DNA of 64,000 nt from Mycobacterium sp. 050128 (lineage in GTDB: Bacteria; Actinomycetota; Actinomycetes; Mycobacteriales; Mycobacteriaceae), in contig NZ_JAZGLW010000001.1 of assembly GCF_036409155.1 (NCBI RefSeq), forward strand, positions 2,790,001 through 2,854,000, written 5' to 3'. Each line of letters begins with the position of its first letter. Within the stretch, counting starts at the first letter, position 1. Shown here one piece after another: positions 26,703-35,923 of this stretch. The notes beneath the pieces were generated by a model that saw nothing but the letters and a program-made list of their open reading frames with translations, was not told where the DNA came from and made no database searches. The position numbers and the translations under genes were made by a program.

Positions 26703-26826
26703 CCTTGCAAAGCGCGCGATGGCTTCCGGTTGTCGGCCCTATCCCCAGTGTCTAGGGTTGAGTGCGATCACCCCCGGGTAGTGAATCTCAAGTGAACCGA
26801 TCCGGTGGCTTTTGGGAGGTTCGATC

Positions 26827-28236
26827 TTGGCCGACGACGGTGGTGATTCGTCCAACCTGCTGGTGATCTTTGGCATTACCGGTGATCTGGCCCGCAAGAT
26901 GACGTTCAGGGCGCTGTATCGGCTCGAGCGCCGCAACCTACTCGACTGCCCGATCCTGGGTGTGGCGAGCGACGACATCAGTGTCGAGGAGCTCGTCGCG
27001 CGGGCTCGCGGGGCGATCAATGACGCCGGGGAGAAGATCGACGACGAGGTGTTCGATCGACTGGCGAATCGGTTGGACTACATCCACGGCGACGTCACCG
27101 ACCGCGATCTCTACCACCGGCTGGCCGAGATGATCGGTACTGACTATTGCCCGCTGTACTACCTCGAGATGCCGCCCGCGTTGTTCGCGCCGATCGTCGA
27201 GAATCTCGCCCGAGAGGGCCTGGTGGCGCGCGCACGCGTCGCGGTGGAAAAGCCCTTCGGCCATGACCTGGAGTCAGCGCGCGAACTCAACGAGCGATTG
27301 CGCGCGGTGCTGGAGGAAGACCAGATCCTGCGGGTGGACCACTTCTTGGGCAAGCAGCCCGTGGTCGAACTCGAATGCCTCCGGTTCGCCAATCAGGCGC
27401 TGGCCGCGCTATGGGATCGCCAGAGCGTGTCGGAGATTCACATCACGATGGCCGAGAACTTCGGCGTCGAGGACCGGGGCAGGTTCTACGACGCGGTCGG
27501 CACGCTGCGCGACGTGGTGCAGAACCATCTGCTGCAGGTCCTGGCGATGGTGGCGATGGAGCCGCCGGTGGGCGGCACCGCCGATGACCTCAACGACAAG
27601 AAGTCCGAGGTGTTCCGCGCGATCCCGGCGCTGGATCCCGAACATTGCGTACGCGGTCAGTACCACGGCTACACCGATGTCGCTGGGGTGGCAAAGGATT
27701 CGCAGACCGAGACCTACATCGCGCTGCGGACCGAGATAGACAACTGGCGCTGGTCCGGAGTGCCGATCTTCCTGCGGGCCGGCAAGTCGCTGCCGGAAAA
27801 GGTCACCGAGGTGCGGTTGTTTCTGCGCCGCGTTCCGCAGCTGGCCTTCCTGCCGCACCGCAGGGCGGCCGAGCCCAATCAGATCGTGCTGCGCATCGAT
27901 CCCGAGCCGGGGATGCGGATGCAGCTGTCCGCCCAGGTTCGCGACGAATGGCACGACGTCCACCTGGACTCGTTGTTCGCCACCGACCTGGGTGAAGCCG
28001 AGGGACCCTACGAACTGTTGCTGCACGCCGCGCTGACCGGCGATCGCACGCTTTTCGCGAGGGAAGACAGCATTGAACAGACGTGGCGCATCGTCCAGCC
28101 GCTGCTCGACAAGCCGGGCGAAACCCATCCCTATGAGCCCGGGTCCTGGGGGCCCGAGGCCGCGCAGGCGCTAGTCCGCGGTCACCACCATTGGCAAGAC
28201 CCGTGGTTCCCTCCAAAAACGCAGTCGGGACAGTAA
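26827..28236 (+). CDS. zwf: Glucose-6-phosphate 1-dehydrogenase
   Basis: A 469-residue G6PDH, the first step of the oxidative pentose phosphate pathway. The nucleotide motif IFGITGDLARK is near the N-terminus and the active-site block RVDHFLGKQPV carries the conserved Lys and His. The start chosen is TTG 26827, because GGGAGG (26814-26819) sits 7 bp before it; a TTG 15 bp upstream overlaps that site. gnd follows 12 bp later, so zwf-gnd form an operon as in Rv1121-Rv1122. Confidence 0.94.
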   Translation: MADDGGDSSNLLVIFGITGDLARKMTFRALYRLERRNLLDCPILGVASDDISVEELVARARGAINDAGEKIDDEVFDRLANRLDYIHGDVTDRDLYHRLAEMIGTDYCPLYYLEMPPALFAPIVENLAREGLVARARVAVEKPFGHDLESARELNERLRAVLEEDQILRVDHFLGKQPVVELECLRFANQALAALWDRQSVSEIHITMAENFGVEDRGRFYDAVGTLRDVVQNHLLQVLAMVAMEPPVGGTADDLNDKKSEVFRAIPALDPEHCVRGQYHGYTDVAGVAKDSQTETYIALRTEIDNWRWSGVPIFLRAGKSLPEKVTEVRLFLRRVPQLAFLPHRRAAEPNQIVLRIDPEPGMRMQLSAQVRDEWHDVHLDSLFATDLGEAEGPYELLLHAALTGDRTLFAREDSIEQTWRIVQPLLDKPGETHPYEPGSWGPEAAQALVRGHHHWQDPWFPPKTQSGQ

Positions 28237-28248
28237 GGAGACCAGAAA

Positions 28249-29277
28249 ATGCAGCTCGGAATGATCGGCCTGGGCCGGATGGGCGCCAACATCATCCGTC
28301 GTGTCGTCGACGGCGGCCACGAGGGCGTCGTCTACGACTACGACAAGGAGGTCGTCAAGACGCTGGCCAACGAGAAGGGGATGACCGCGGCGTTCTCGGT
28401 TGCCGAGCTGGCCGAGAAAATGACCGCCCCACGGGTCGTCTGGGTCATGGTGCCCGCCGGCAGCATCACCACGTCGGTGATCGAGGAGCTGGCCGACACT
28501 CTCGAGTCCGGGGATATCGTGATCGACGGTGGTAACTCCTACTACCGCGACGACCTCAAGCACTCAAAGCTATTGGCCGAGAAGGGGATTCACCTCATCG
28601 ATTGCGGAACCAGCGGTGGAGTCTGGGGCCGGGAGCGTGGTTACTGCCTGATGATCGGCGGTGACGACTACGCCTTCGAGCACGCCGAGCCGCTCTTCAA
28701 GACCATCGCGCCCGGGGTCGATGCGGCACCCCGCACGCCCGGCCGCGACGGCGAGGTCGCGCAACCGGAGAAGGGCTACCTGCACTGTGGTCCGTCGGGG
28801 GCCGGGCACTTCGTGAAGATGGTGCACAACGGCATCGAGTACGGGATGATGGCCTCGCTCGCCGAGGGCCTCAACATTCTCCGCAACGCCGACATCGGCA
28901 CGCGTATCGAAAAGGGCGATGCCGAAACCGCGCCGCTGTCCAATCCCGAGTGCTACCAATACGACTTCGACATTGCCGACATCGCCGAGGTGTGGCGCCG
29001 GGGCAGCGTCGTCGGCTCCTGGCTGTTGGATCTGACCGCGATCGCGTTGCACGAATCGCCCACGCTGTCGGAGTTTTCCGGACGGGTCTCCGATTCCGGA
29101 GAGGGCCGCTGGACGGCGATCGCGGCGATCGACGAGGGCGTGCCCGCACCGGTGCTCACCACCGCGTTGCAGTCCCGCTTCGCGTCACGCAGCCTCGACG
29201 ACTTCGCCAACAAGGCGCTGTCGGCGATGCGCAAGCAGTTCGGCGGGCACGCGGAGAAACCGGGAGTGGGCGGCTGA
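28249..29277 (+). CDS. gnd: 6-phosphogluconate dehydrogenase, decarboxylating
   Basis: A 342-residue short (YqeC-type) 6-phosphogluconate dehydrogenase yielding ribulose-5-phosphate. It shows the dinucleotide motif MIGLGRMGANI, DGGNSYYRDD and CGTSGGVWGRERGYCLMIGG, and HCGPSGAGHFVKMVHNGIEYG with the catalytic Lys and His. The short form, like M. tuberculosis Gnd2, is usually NAD-linked. AAGGAGA 8 bp upstream supports the ATG. Confidence 0.94.
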   Translation: MQLGMIGLGRMGANIIRRVVDGGHEGVVYDYDKEVVKTLANEKGMTAAFSVAELAEKMTAPRVVWVMVPAGSITTSVIEELADTLESGDIVIDGGNSYYRDDLKHSKLLAEKGIHLIDCGTSGGVWGRERGYCLMIGGDDYAFEHAEPLFKTIAPGVDAAPRTPGRDGEVAQPEKGYLHCGPSGAGHFVKMVHNGIEYGMMASLAEGLNILRNADIGTRIEKGDAETAPLSNPECYQYDFDIADIAEVWRRGSVVGSWLLDLTAIALHESPTLSEFSGRVSDSGEGRWTAIAAIDEGVPAPVLTTALQSRFASRSLDDFANKALSAMRKQFGGHAEKPGVGG

Positions 29278-29301
29278 CGCGGCGACCGCGAGGGCGGCTG
29301 A

Positions 29302-30171
29302 CTAACCGGTCAGCCGCTTGACGAACTCCACCACTACGTCGCTGAAGGCGTCGTTGTCGTCGCCGGCCGCGGTGTGCCCGGCGTCGGACAACTCGACGAA
29401 CTCCGCACGCGGAACCGTCGCCAGGAAGTGCTTGACGCCTTCGGGGCTGACGACGTCGGAGAGCTTGCCGCGGATCAACAGGACCGGAATCTTGAGATCG
29501 GCCGCGGCCTGCTCGAAGTGCTCGGTGCGCAGCTCCGGGTCGTCCCCGGGTGCGGTCATGAACGCCGGATCCCAATGCCAGTACCAGCGTCCGTCACGCA
29601 GCCGCAGGTTCTTCTTCAGGCCTTCGGGGCTGCGTGGTTTTTCCCGGTACGGCAAATAGGCGGCGACGGCGTCGGCGGCCTCTTCGAGCGAGCCGAAGCC
29701 ATGCAGGTTGGTCAGCATGAAATCCCGGATGCGGGCGCTTCCGGTCTTCTCGTATCGCGGCACCACGTCGACCAGCACCAATCCGGTCACCTTCTCCGGT
29801 CCCGCGCTGTCGGCGACCAGGATGCCGGTCAGTCCACCCATGCTGGCGCCGATCAGCACCACGGGGTGGCCGATGGCGTCGAGGACGTGCAAGACGTCCG
29901 CCATCAGGGTTTCGATCGCGTAGTCCGCGCCCGGCGCCCGGTCGCTGTCGCCGTGCCCGCGGCTGTCCAGCGCGACCACGTGATAGCCCTCGTCGGCCAG
30001 CACCTGGCCGGTGTTCTTCCAGGAAAATCGGTTCTGGCCGCCGCCGTGCAGCATCAGGATCGACGGTCGGCCCGCGATCGCGGCGTCACGGTTCCATTCG
30101 TCGGCGACGAGACCGATACCGCCCGCACCTGCGAACTCGACCGTCTGGGAACTGCTGCTCACGGTGCTCAT
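29302..30171 (-). CDS. bpoB: Alpha/beta hydrolase (BpoB/peroxidase-like, Rv1123c counterpart)
   Basis: A 289-residue alpha/beta hydrolase. HGGGQNRFSW forms the oxyanion region, GASMGG the nucleophile elbow (Ser), RGKLSDVVSPEG the acid and SDAGHTAAGDDND the His. The family was named for non-haem bromoperoxidases, but most are esterases. ATG 30171 gives MSTVSSSSQTVEF; the frame stays open far upstream through the divergent gene and is not coding there. Position matches Rv1123c, which I recall as bpoB. Confidence 0.85.
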   Translation of the reverse strand: MSTVSSSSQTVEFAGAGGIGLVADEWNRDAAIAGRPSILMLHGGGQNRFSWKNTGQVLADEGYHVVALDSRGHGDSDRAPGADYAIETLMADVLHVLDAIGHPVVLIGASMGGLTGILVADSAGPEKVTGLVLVDVVPRYEKTGSARIRDFMLTNLHGFGSLEEAADAVAAYLPYREKPRSPEGLKKNLRLRDGRWYWHWDPAFMTAPGDDPELRTEHFEQAAADLKIPVLLIRGKLSDVVSPEGVKHFLATVPRAEFVELSDAGHTAAGDDNDAFSDVVVEFVKRLTG

Positions 30172-30270
30172 CGATCTGACGTTACATAGTCCTCCGATGA
30201 TTTCTGCCGATTGGTGGGGTCTATCCGACCGACGACCGACGCCCGTAGCCCGACACCGGAGGAGACGCCC

Positions 30271-30750
30271 ATGCCATCGATCACGCCCTCGCTGTGGTTC
30301 GACCACAACATGGAGGAGGCGGCGACGTTCTACATCTCGGTTTTCCCGAACTCGCGAATCGAGGAATTCAACCGGAGCACCGACGCCGGACCCGGCGAGC
30401 CCGGCTCGGTGCTGTCGGGCACCTTTGTGCTGGACGGCACCCGGTTCATCGGGATCAACGGAGGTCCGCACTTCACGTTCAGCGAGGCGGTGTCCTTCAC
30501 TATCGAGTGCAAGGACCAGGACGAGGTCGACTACTACTGGGACCGGTTGACCGACGGTGGCGAGGAATCTCAGTGCGGCTGGTGCAAGGACCGCTTCGGT
30601 CTGAGTTGGCAGGTCGTGCCGAACCGGCTTTACGAGCTGGTGAGCCATCCCGATCCGGCCCGTGCGACGGCCGCGACCCAGGCGATGTACGGGATGCGCA
30701 AGATCATCGTCGCCGACCTCGAGCGGGCGGCCGCGCAAGTGTCGAAGTGA
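30271..30750 (+). CDS. PhnB-like VOC protein
   Basis: A 159-residue VOC protein of the PhnB-like type often labelled 3-demethylubiquinone-9 3-methyltransferase: SITPSLWFDHNMEEAATFYI, FPNSRI, GTRFIGINGGPHFTFSEAVSF, VDYYWDRLTDGGEESQCGWCKDRFGLSWQ. That label is historical; no methyltransferase fold is present. ATG 30271 has a strong GGAGGAG (30258-30264). Function unknown. Confidence 0.85.
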   Translation: MPSITPSLWFDHNMEEAATFYISVFPNSRIEEFNRSTDAGPGEPGSVLSGTFVLDGTRFIGINGGPHFTFSEAVSFTIECKDQDEVDYYWDRLTDGGEESQCGWCKDRFGLSWQVVPNRLYELVSHPDPARATAATQAMYGMRKIIVADLERAAAQVSK

Positions 30751-30859
30751 AAACCCTTGATGCCGTGCAGCTTTAGACATTCTTCGGCTCCGGTCGGTGC
30801 GGTCCGGACTCGCACGCGTTAGGTTGGTCCGTGCGGACGCGCGCCGAACAGGAGTGAAC

Positions 30860-30880
30860 ATGGCGGACTACCCGAGATGA
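30860..30880 (+). CDS. Six-codon leader ORF (MADYPR) coupled to the epoxide hydrolase gene
   Basis: AGGAG at 30850-30854 is spaced 5 bp from an ATG at 30860 that opens a six-codon frame, MADYPR, ending in TGA 30878-30880. The stop overlaps the ATG of the epoxide hydrolase gene as ATGA. The only good ribosome-binding site therefore belongs to the leader ORF, and the hydrolase would be translated by coupling or reinitiation. It is read directly from the sequence; translation is inferred. Confidence 0.55.
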   Translation: MADYPR

Positions 30881-31779
30881 CCGAGCCGCGGTGGATCGAC
30901 GTGCCGGGCCCTCCCGCGGACCTCAAGGCGCTCACCTGGGGACCAGCCGATGCCCCGATCGCCTTGTGTCTGCACGGCTTCCCCGACACCGCCTACGGCT
31001 GGCGCAAGATGGCCCCGCTCCTTGCCGCGGCCGGCTGGCGGGTCGTCGCACCGTTCATGCGGGGATACGCGCCGTCGTCCATTCCTGACGACGGCAGCTA
31101 TCACGTCGGCGCGATCATGGACGACGCGCTGCGGGTGCGTGAGGCCGCCGGCGGCACCGACCGCGACGTGGTGATCGGACACGACTGGGGCGCACTGGCG
31201 GCCACCGGACTGGCCGCGATGCCCAACAGCCCGTTCACCAAGGCCGTGATCATGTCGGTGCCGGTCTCGGCCGCCTTCCGCGGCCAGGTGAGCGAGCGCG
31301 GCCGGCTGGCCCGCCAGATTCCTCGTCAGCTGCTGCGCAGCTGGTACATGTTCTACTTCCAATTGCCTTTCCTGCCTGAGCGTTCCGCGTCCTGGGTGGT
31401 GCCGCGGTTGTGGCGGCGGTGGTCTCCGGGTTATCGCGGTGCCGAGGAGGACCTGCGCCACGTCGATGCCGCGATCGGAACACCGGAAAGCTGGCGGGCG
31501 GCGCTGGGGACCTACCGCGCCACGCTTCGCAACACCCGGCCGCCGCAGCGGTACGCCGAACTGAACCAGCGGTGGACCGAGGCGCCGATCCTGCCGTCGC
31601 TGTACCTGCATGGCCGCGACGACGGTTGCATGACTCCGGCTTTTGCGCACTGGACCCAAAAGGTGCTGCCCGCCGGCAGCGATGTGGCGATCATCGATCA
31701 CGCTGGGCATTTCCTGCAGCTCGAACAGCCCGAGAAAATCGCCGAGCGGGTGCTGGCGTTCATCGGCTCACCCGGCTGA
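30877..31779 (+). CDS. ephC: Alpha/beta-hydrolase, epoxide hydrolase EphC-like
   Basis: A 300-residue hydrolase. LHGFPDTAYGWR is the HGxP oxyanion motif and IGHDWGA carries the Asp nucleophile expected of epoxide hydrolases (Asp in GHDWG). The catalytic His lies in DHAGHFLQLEQP, and a lid Tyr is likely in WYMFYFQLP. The N-terminus MTEPRWIDVPGPPADLKAL matches the Rv1124 type. Cytosolic; the substrate is unknown. It is followed 4 bp later by the WS/DGAT-like gene. Confidence 0.88.
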   Translation: MTEPRWIDVPGPPADLKALTWGPADAPIALCLHGFPDTAYGWRKMAPLLAAAGWRVVAPFMRGYAPSSIPDDGSYHVGAIMDDALRVREAAGGTDRDVVIGHDWGALAATGLAAMPNSPFTKAVIMSVPVSAAFRGQVSERGRLARQIPRQLLRSWYMFYFQLPFLPERSASWVVPRLWRRWSPGYRGAEEDLRHVDAAIGTPESWRAALGTYRATLRNTRPPQRYAELNQRWTEAPILPSLYLHGRDDGCMTPAFAHWTQKVLPAGSDVAIIDHAGHFLQLEQPEKIAERVLAFIGSPG

Positions 31780-31783
31780 GCCC

Positions 31784-33025
31784 ATGGCCGCGCGCCGAAT
31801 GGCGGCCGTCGATGCGCAGTTCTACTGGATGTCGGCCAAAGTCCCCAACGACGAGTTCCTGCTCTACGCATTCGACGGCGAACCCGCCGACCTGGATGGT
31901 GCTCTCGACGAGGTTCGGCGTCGGGCTCGGGCGTGCCCCGAGCTGAGGTTGCGGGTCGAGGATGGGTGTTCGCCGACGTATCCGCGGTGGGTTCCCACGA
32001 CGGTGACGCCCGAGCAGGTGGTGCGCCACAACCTGGCCGATCACAGCTGGCAGGCCTGCCTGTCGGAGGTTGCCGGCTGGGCCGACAGCCAGCTGGACCT
32101 TCGCCGGATGCCCTGGCGGCTGCACGTGTTCACGCCGGTGCGCGGCATCCCGGGTGCCGACGGCCCGGGGGCGGTGGCGGTGCTGCAGGCGCCGCACGCG
32201 CTGGCCGATGGCGTTCGCGGTGCGGCGCTGGCGGGCTGGCTGTTCGGCCGGCAGGCCCCGGTGCCCGAGGTGCAACGGAGGTGGCCGGGCATCTTCGCGT
32301 GGCGAGCCGCCCAAGCGGCGTGGAGCCATCGCGGGCTGGTCCGCGATACCCGGGCGGGGCTACTGGTACCGGGGGCCGGGACTCGCCCGCCGCTTGCCAC
32401 CAATGCCCGCCCCGACGGTGTTCGTTCGATGCGCACACTGGTGCGCCATCGCTCGCAGCTACGTGGTCCCAGCGTCACCGTCGCGGTGCTCGGCGCCGTT
32501 TCGACCGCGTTGTCGCGGTTGCTTCCCGACTCGACAGATTCGCTGGGCGCGGAAATCCCGATGGCTAAACCCGGTGTGCCGCAAGCGAATAACCACTTCG
32601 GCAACGTCGTCGTTGGACTCTATCCGCGGCTGGAGCTGGATGCGCGGCTGGATCGGATCGCCACCGACCTGGCCAACGGCCGGCGCCGATTCGAACATCC
32701 CGCGACCCGGGCCGGCGACCGGGCATTCGCGGCGGTGCCTGCCCCGCTACTGCGTTGGGGCGTCTCACGATTCGACTCCGACGCCCGGTCCGCGCAGGTG
32801 CTGGGCAACACCGTGGTATCCAGCGTCAACCGCGGGCCCGCCGATCTGCGGTTCGGGAACGCGCGGGTGGTGCTGACGGCCGGCTATCCGGGACTGTCCC
32901 CGTCGATGGGTCTGACGCACGGAGTGCACGGCATCGGCGAGACCATTGCCATCAGCGTCCACACGGCGGAGTCGGTCCTCGCCGACGTCGACGCCTACCT
33001 GGAATTGCTGGACGCCGCGTTGTAG
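31784..33025 (+). CDS. WS/DGAT-like acyltransferase family protein (Rv1125-like)
   Basis: A 413-residue protein. The block APHALADGVRG is an HxxxDG motif of the wax ester synthase/diacylglycerol acyltransferase and condensation superfamily, and NNHFGN and PVVL-type C-terminal blocks fit. It is shorter than the 15 canonical mycobacterial Tgs enzymes, with MAARRMAAVDAQFYWMSAK at the start, matching my recollection of Rv1125. It may transfer acyl chains from CoA or be a diverged non-catalytic member. ATG 31784 is 4 bp after ephC, so the two are cotranscribed. Confidence 0.75.
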   Translation: MAARRMAAVDAQFYWMSAKVPNDEFLLYAFDGEPADLDGALDEVRRRARACPELRLRVEDGCSPTYPRWVPTTVTPEQVVRHNLADHSWQACLSEVAGWADSQLDLRRMPWRLHVFTPVRGIPGADGPGAVAVLQAPHALADGVRGAALAGWLFGRQAPVPEVQRRWPGIFAWRAAQAAWSHRGLVRDTRAGLLVPGAGTRPPLATNARPDGVRSMRTLVRHRSQLRGPSVTVAVLGAVSTALSRLLPDSTDSLGAEIPMAKPGVPQANNHFGNVVVGLYPRLELDARLDRIATDLANGRRRFEHPATRAGDRAFAAVPAPLLRWGVSRFDSDARSAQVLGNTVVSSVNRGPADLRFGNARVVLTAGYPGLSPSMGLTHGVHGIGETIAISVHTAESVLADVDAYLELLDAAL

Positions 33026-33030
33026 CGAGG

Positions 33031-33636
33031 TTACTGCGCATCACCGGATCTCGCGGCTTCCTCGCGGGTCAGCCCGGCGGCGCCGATCAGCTCCTCATGC
33101 CATTCGAACCACACCGTGTGATACGAGTCGATCAGCGGCCGGGTCAGCCAGGTGATGTCGCCGGACTTGACTTTGTCCAGTGCCGCAACCAGTTTCACCG
33201 AATACGCATTCAACCGCGGTATCTGGGCCGCGGCCGCCTCGATGATCGGCAGCACCCGGGCGTGCACGCCGTCCAGGCGGGCCAACACCGCCGCGTCGTA
33301 CTCGACGTCGTCGTGCGCGTTCGGTTCTCCGGCGGGGCCGCCTTTGACCTGCCAATCGGTGACCAGGGCCTTGAAATCCGCGTTCACGCTTCGGAAGTCG
33401 TCGTAAGCGGCGGTCATCGCGGCCTCGTCAATACCTTCGCGCTCCTGCGCGAGCAGCGCGTCCAGACGGTCGCGGCCGCTGGGGCTGATCCGCAACGTCG
33501 CTGTGCCGACGAGCAAGCCCGATGCGGTCAGCCGTTCGGCGACATCGTCGACGTCTTGGTTCAGCGTCGCGCTCAGATCGGCCGGACTGACGCGCCCCTT
33601 GAGCCGGACCGCTTGCAGCACGGCCAGTTCGGTCAC
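33031..33636 (-). CDS. Winged-helix-like conserved protein (Rv1126c-like)
   Basis: A 201-residue protein beginning MTELAVLQAVRLKGRVSPADLS, whose first 65 residues look like a winged helix-turn-helix (ALSATLNQDVDDVAERLTASGLL, then a wing-like TATLRISPSGRDRL). The remainder is alpha-helical. It begins on GTG 33636, overlapping the ppdK stop as GTGA, so it is cotranslated with ppdK. A regulatory or accessory role for PPDK is plausible (compare the regulatory partners of PPDK elsewhere) but not shown. Confidence 0.72.
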   Translation of the reverse strand: MTELAVLQAVRLKGRVSPADLSATLNQDVDDVAERLTASGLLVGTATLRISPSGRDRLDALLAQEREGIDEAAMTAAYDDFRSVNADFKALVTDWQVKGGPAGEPNAHDDVEYDAAVLARLDGVHARVLPIIEAAAAQIPRLNAYSVKLVAALDKVKSGDITWLTRPLIDSYHTVWFEWHEELIGAAGLTREEAARSGDAQ

Positions 33637-35357
33637 GGCGCGTCCTGGCTCGACAATCGCAGCGCGGCCAGCATGACGATCAGTGGGGAGGCCGAAAGCA
33701 CGTCGGTACGACCGCTGTCCAGGGCAGCACGCACCGCGGCGTCGGAGGTGTCATCCAGCCGGGGATGGTCGCCGCTGGTGTGCGCGCGCAGTGGGCTGAT
33801 CCGTCGTGCCAGGTCGGCGAGTTCGCGTAGTTCGGGCGTATCGGTCTGCGACCATGAGGTCGGGGCCAGATTGCCTTCGCGCACTTCGCCTTCGTAGCCG
33901 TCGACGGTGATCTGCTTGCCGGCCAGCGTTGCCGCCACTCCGTTGCCGCAGCCCACCACGGCCACCCGGCCGAGCTCGCGGCTGACCACTGCCGCGTGGC
34001 TGGCGGCCCCGCCGATCTCGGTGACGATGCCATGGGCGGCCAGCATGCCCATCACATCTTCGGGCCGGGTGTGGTCGCGCACCAGGATCACCTGCTCGCC
34101 CCGATCGGCGGCCTCGAGCGCTTCGTCGACCTGCGTGTAGGCCTTGCCCGACACCACGCCCGGGCACGCGGGCAGGCCTTTGGCCAAAAGTGGTGCAGCC
34201 AAACGTATTTCCGGTTGGAGCGCGGGCAGCAGCAGGGCTTCGACGTGCGCCGGGGTCACTCGGCGCAATGTCTCGGTGGCGTCGATGAGTCCCTCGTGAT
34301 GCAGCTGCAGCGCCAGTCGCACCGCGGCCTGCGCCGAGCGCTCGGCCGCCCGGGTCTGCAGCAGCCAGAGTTTGCCCTCTTCGACGGTGAACTCGATCTC
34401 CTGCACGTCGGACCCGAGCCGCTCCAGGGTGCGGGCGACGTCCATCAGCTCGTCGTAGACCGCCGGCTGCTCGTCGCGCAGCGCGGTGATCGGCTCGACG
34501 TCGACCAACCCCGATACGACGTCGTCGCCCTGGCCGCCGGGCAGCCATTCGCCGAACGGTTCGTTGGCGCCGGTGATCGGGTCGCGTGAGAAGAACGCTC
34601 CGGCACCGGAATTGGCGCCCAGGTTGCCGAACACCATGGCCTGTACCACCACCGCGGTACCGCCGCGATCGTTGAGGCCGTAGTGGTCGCGGTAGGCGAC
34701 CGCGCGCGGCGAATTCCACGACGCGAACACCGCCTCGATGCCCGCGCGCAGCTGCGCGTACGGGTCGGACGGAACGGATTGCGATTCTCCGCCGACGATG
34801 CGCTGATACATATCGGTGAACCGCAACCGGGTGTCTTGGGCGAACTTCTCGGCCCCCGATGCGGCTAGCGCCTTCGTCACCTCGTCGTTGAGGCCGACGT
34901 TCAGGATCGTGTCCATCATGCCGGGCATCGACAGGGTGGCGCCCGAGCGCACGCTGACCAGCAGCGGCCGCGGACCGCGGCCGAACGTGCGGGAGGTTTC
35001 GGTCTCCAGCCACTTCATCCGGCTCAGCACGTCGTCCCAGATCGCGTCCAGCGTCGTCGCGGGCTCGGCCAGATACCGCAGGCCCACCTCGGTGGTGATG
35101 CAGAACGCGGGGGGCACCGGCAGGCCGTGCCGACGCATGACCTCGATGCCGTGGCCCTTGTTGCCCAGGATCTGCCGCGGATGGTCCGCGTCGCCGTTCA
35201 GCAACACCACGGTGTGGTCGGTGGAGGTGGCGGCATGCCCGATGCTCTCGGGAGTGCTGTTGCCTCGTGCGATACGCGCCGTGGTGCACCCCCTCCTGGC
35301 TCTGGTTTCGGCATACGCGGGAACGCCCGCTATGTTCCCACACTGATCGCCGGCCAC
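33633..35357 (-). CDS. ppdK: Pyruvate, phosphate dikinase
   Basis: A protein of about 525-574 residues with the PPDK N-terminal ATP-grasp region (GNKGHGIEVMRRHGLPVPPAF, SVRSGATLSMPGMMDTILN) and the phosphohistidine swivelling domain (TEIGGAASHAAVVSRELG, with the catalytic His). The C-terminal PEP/pyruvate barrel is missing, as in the short M. tuberculosis Rv1127c. It may therefore only form phosphoenzyme or work with a partner. The start is unsure: similarity begins at HTVVLLNGDA; GTG 35357 or GTG 35210 are in-frame options, and neither has a good ribosome-binding site. Confidence 0.82.
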   Translation of the reverse strand: MAGDQCGNIAGVPAYAETRARRGCTTARIARGNSTPESIGHAATSTDHTVVLLNGDADHPRQILGNKGHGIEVMRRHGLPVPPAFCITTEVGLRYLAEPATTLDAIWDDVLSRMKWLETETSRTFGRGPRPLLVSVRSGATLSMPGMMDTILNVGLNDEVTKALAASGAEKFAQDTRLRFTDMYQRIVGGESQSVPSDPYAQLRAGIEAVFASWNSPRAVAYRDHYGLNDRGGTAVVVQAMVFGNLGANSGAGAFFSRDPITGANEPFGEWLPGGQGDDVVSGLVDVEPITALRDEQPAVYDELMDVARTLERLGSDVQEIEFTVEEGKLWLLQTRAAERSAQAAVRLALQLHHEGLIDATETLRRVTPAHVEALLLPALQPEIRLAAPLLAKGLPACPGVVSGKAYTQVDEALEAADRGEQVILVRDHTRPEDVMGMLAAHGIVTEIGGAASHAAVVSRELGRVAVVGCGNGVAATLAGKQITVDGYEGEVREGNLAPTSWSQTDTPELRELADLARRISPLRAHTSGDHPRLDDTSDAAVRAALDSGRTDVLSASPLIVMLAALRLSSQDAP

Positions 35358-35410
35358 AGCCGCTCACCGCTGCTGTTATCCGATCCGGCCGATGATCTAG
35401 GTTTGCACGT

Positions 35411-35923
35411 ATGACTCCCTATGACGTCGGATTACTGATCCTGCGGCTGGTGCTGGGCGTGACATTGGCCGCGCATGGCTACAACAAGTTCTTCGGCGGC
35501 GGCCGCATACCGGGCACCGCGCGCTGGTTCGAGAGCATCGGTATGAAGCCGGGCAAGTTCCACGCCACCGTGGCCGCCAGCACCGAAATGGCCGCCGGGC
35601 TGGGCCTGGCGGCCGGGCTGCTCACACCGATCCCGGCGGCGGGCTTCGTGTCGCTGATGCTGGTCGCGGCCTGGACCGTCCATCGCCACAACGGGTTCTT
35701 CATCGTCAAGGAGGGCTGGGAGTACAACCTGGTCCTGGCGATCAGCGCGATCGCGGTCGCCACGCTGGGCCCCGGCCGGCTCAGCCTGGACTGGGCGATT
35801 TTCGGGATCAACGACCCGCTGATCGGTTGGAACGGCCTGCTGATCTCGGTGGTGCTCGGCCTGGCCGGCGCCATCGGCCAGTTGCTGATCTTCTACCGCC
35901 CGCCGGCCAAGCGAGCCGGCTAG
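35411..35923 (+). CDS. DoxX family membrane protein
   Basis: A 170-residue four-helix membrane protein with LILRLVLGVTLAAHGYNKFFGG at the start and a long loop, typical of DoxX/MTP18-like proteins. Mycobacterial DoxX homologues have been linked to membrane redox and thiol complexes. The stop shares CTAG with the convergent GGDEF gene. ATG 35411 follows the divergent ppdK across about 50 bp. Confidence 0.85.
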   Translation: MTPYDVGLLILRLVLGVTLAAHGYNKFFGGGRIPGTARWFESIGMKPGKFHATVAASTEMAAGLGLAAGLLTPIPAAGFVSLMLVAAWTVHRHNGFFIVKEGWEYNLVLAISAIAVATLGPGRLSLDWAIFGINDPLIGWNGLLISVVLGLAGAIGQLLIFYRPPAKRAG

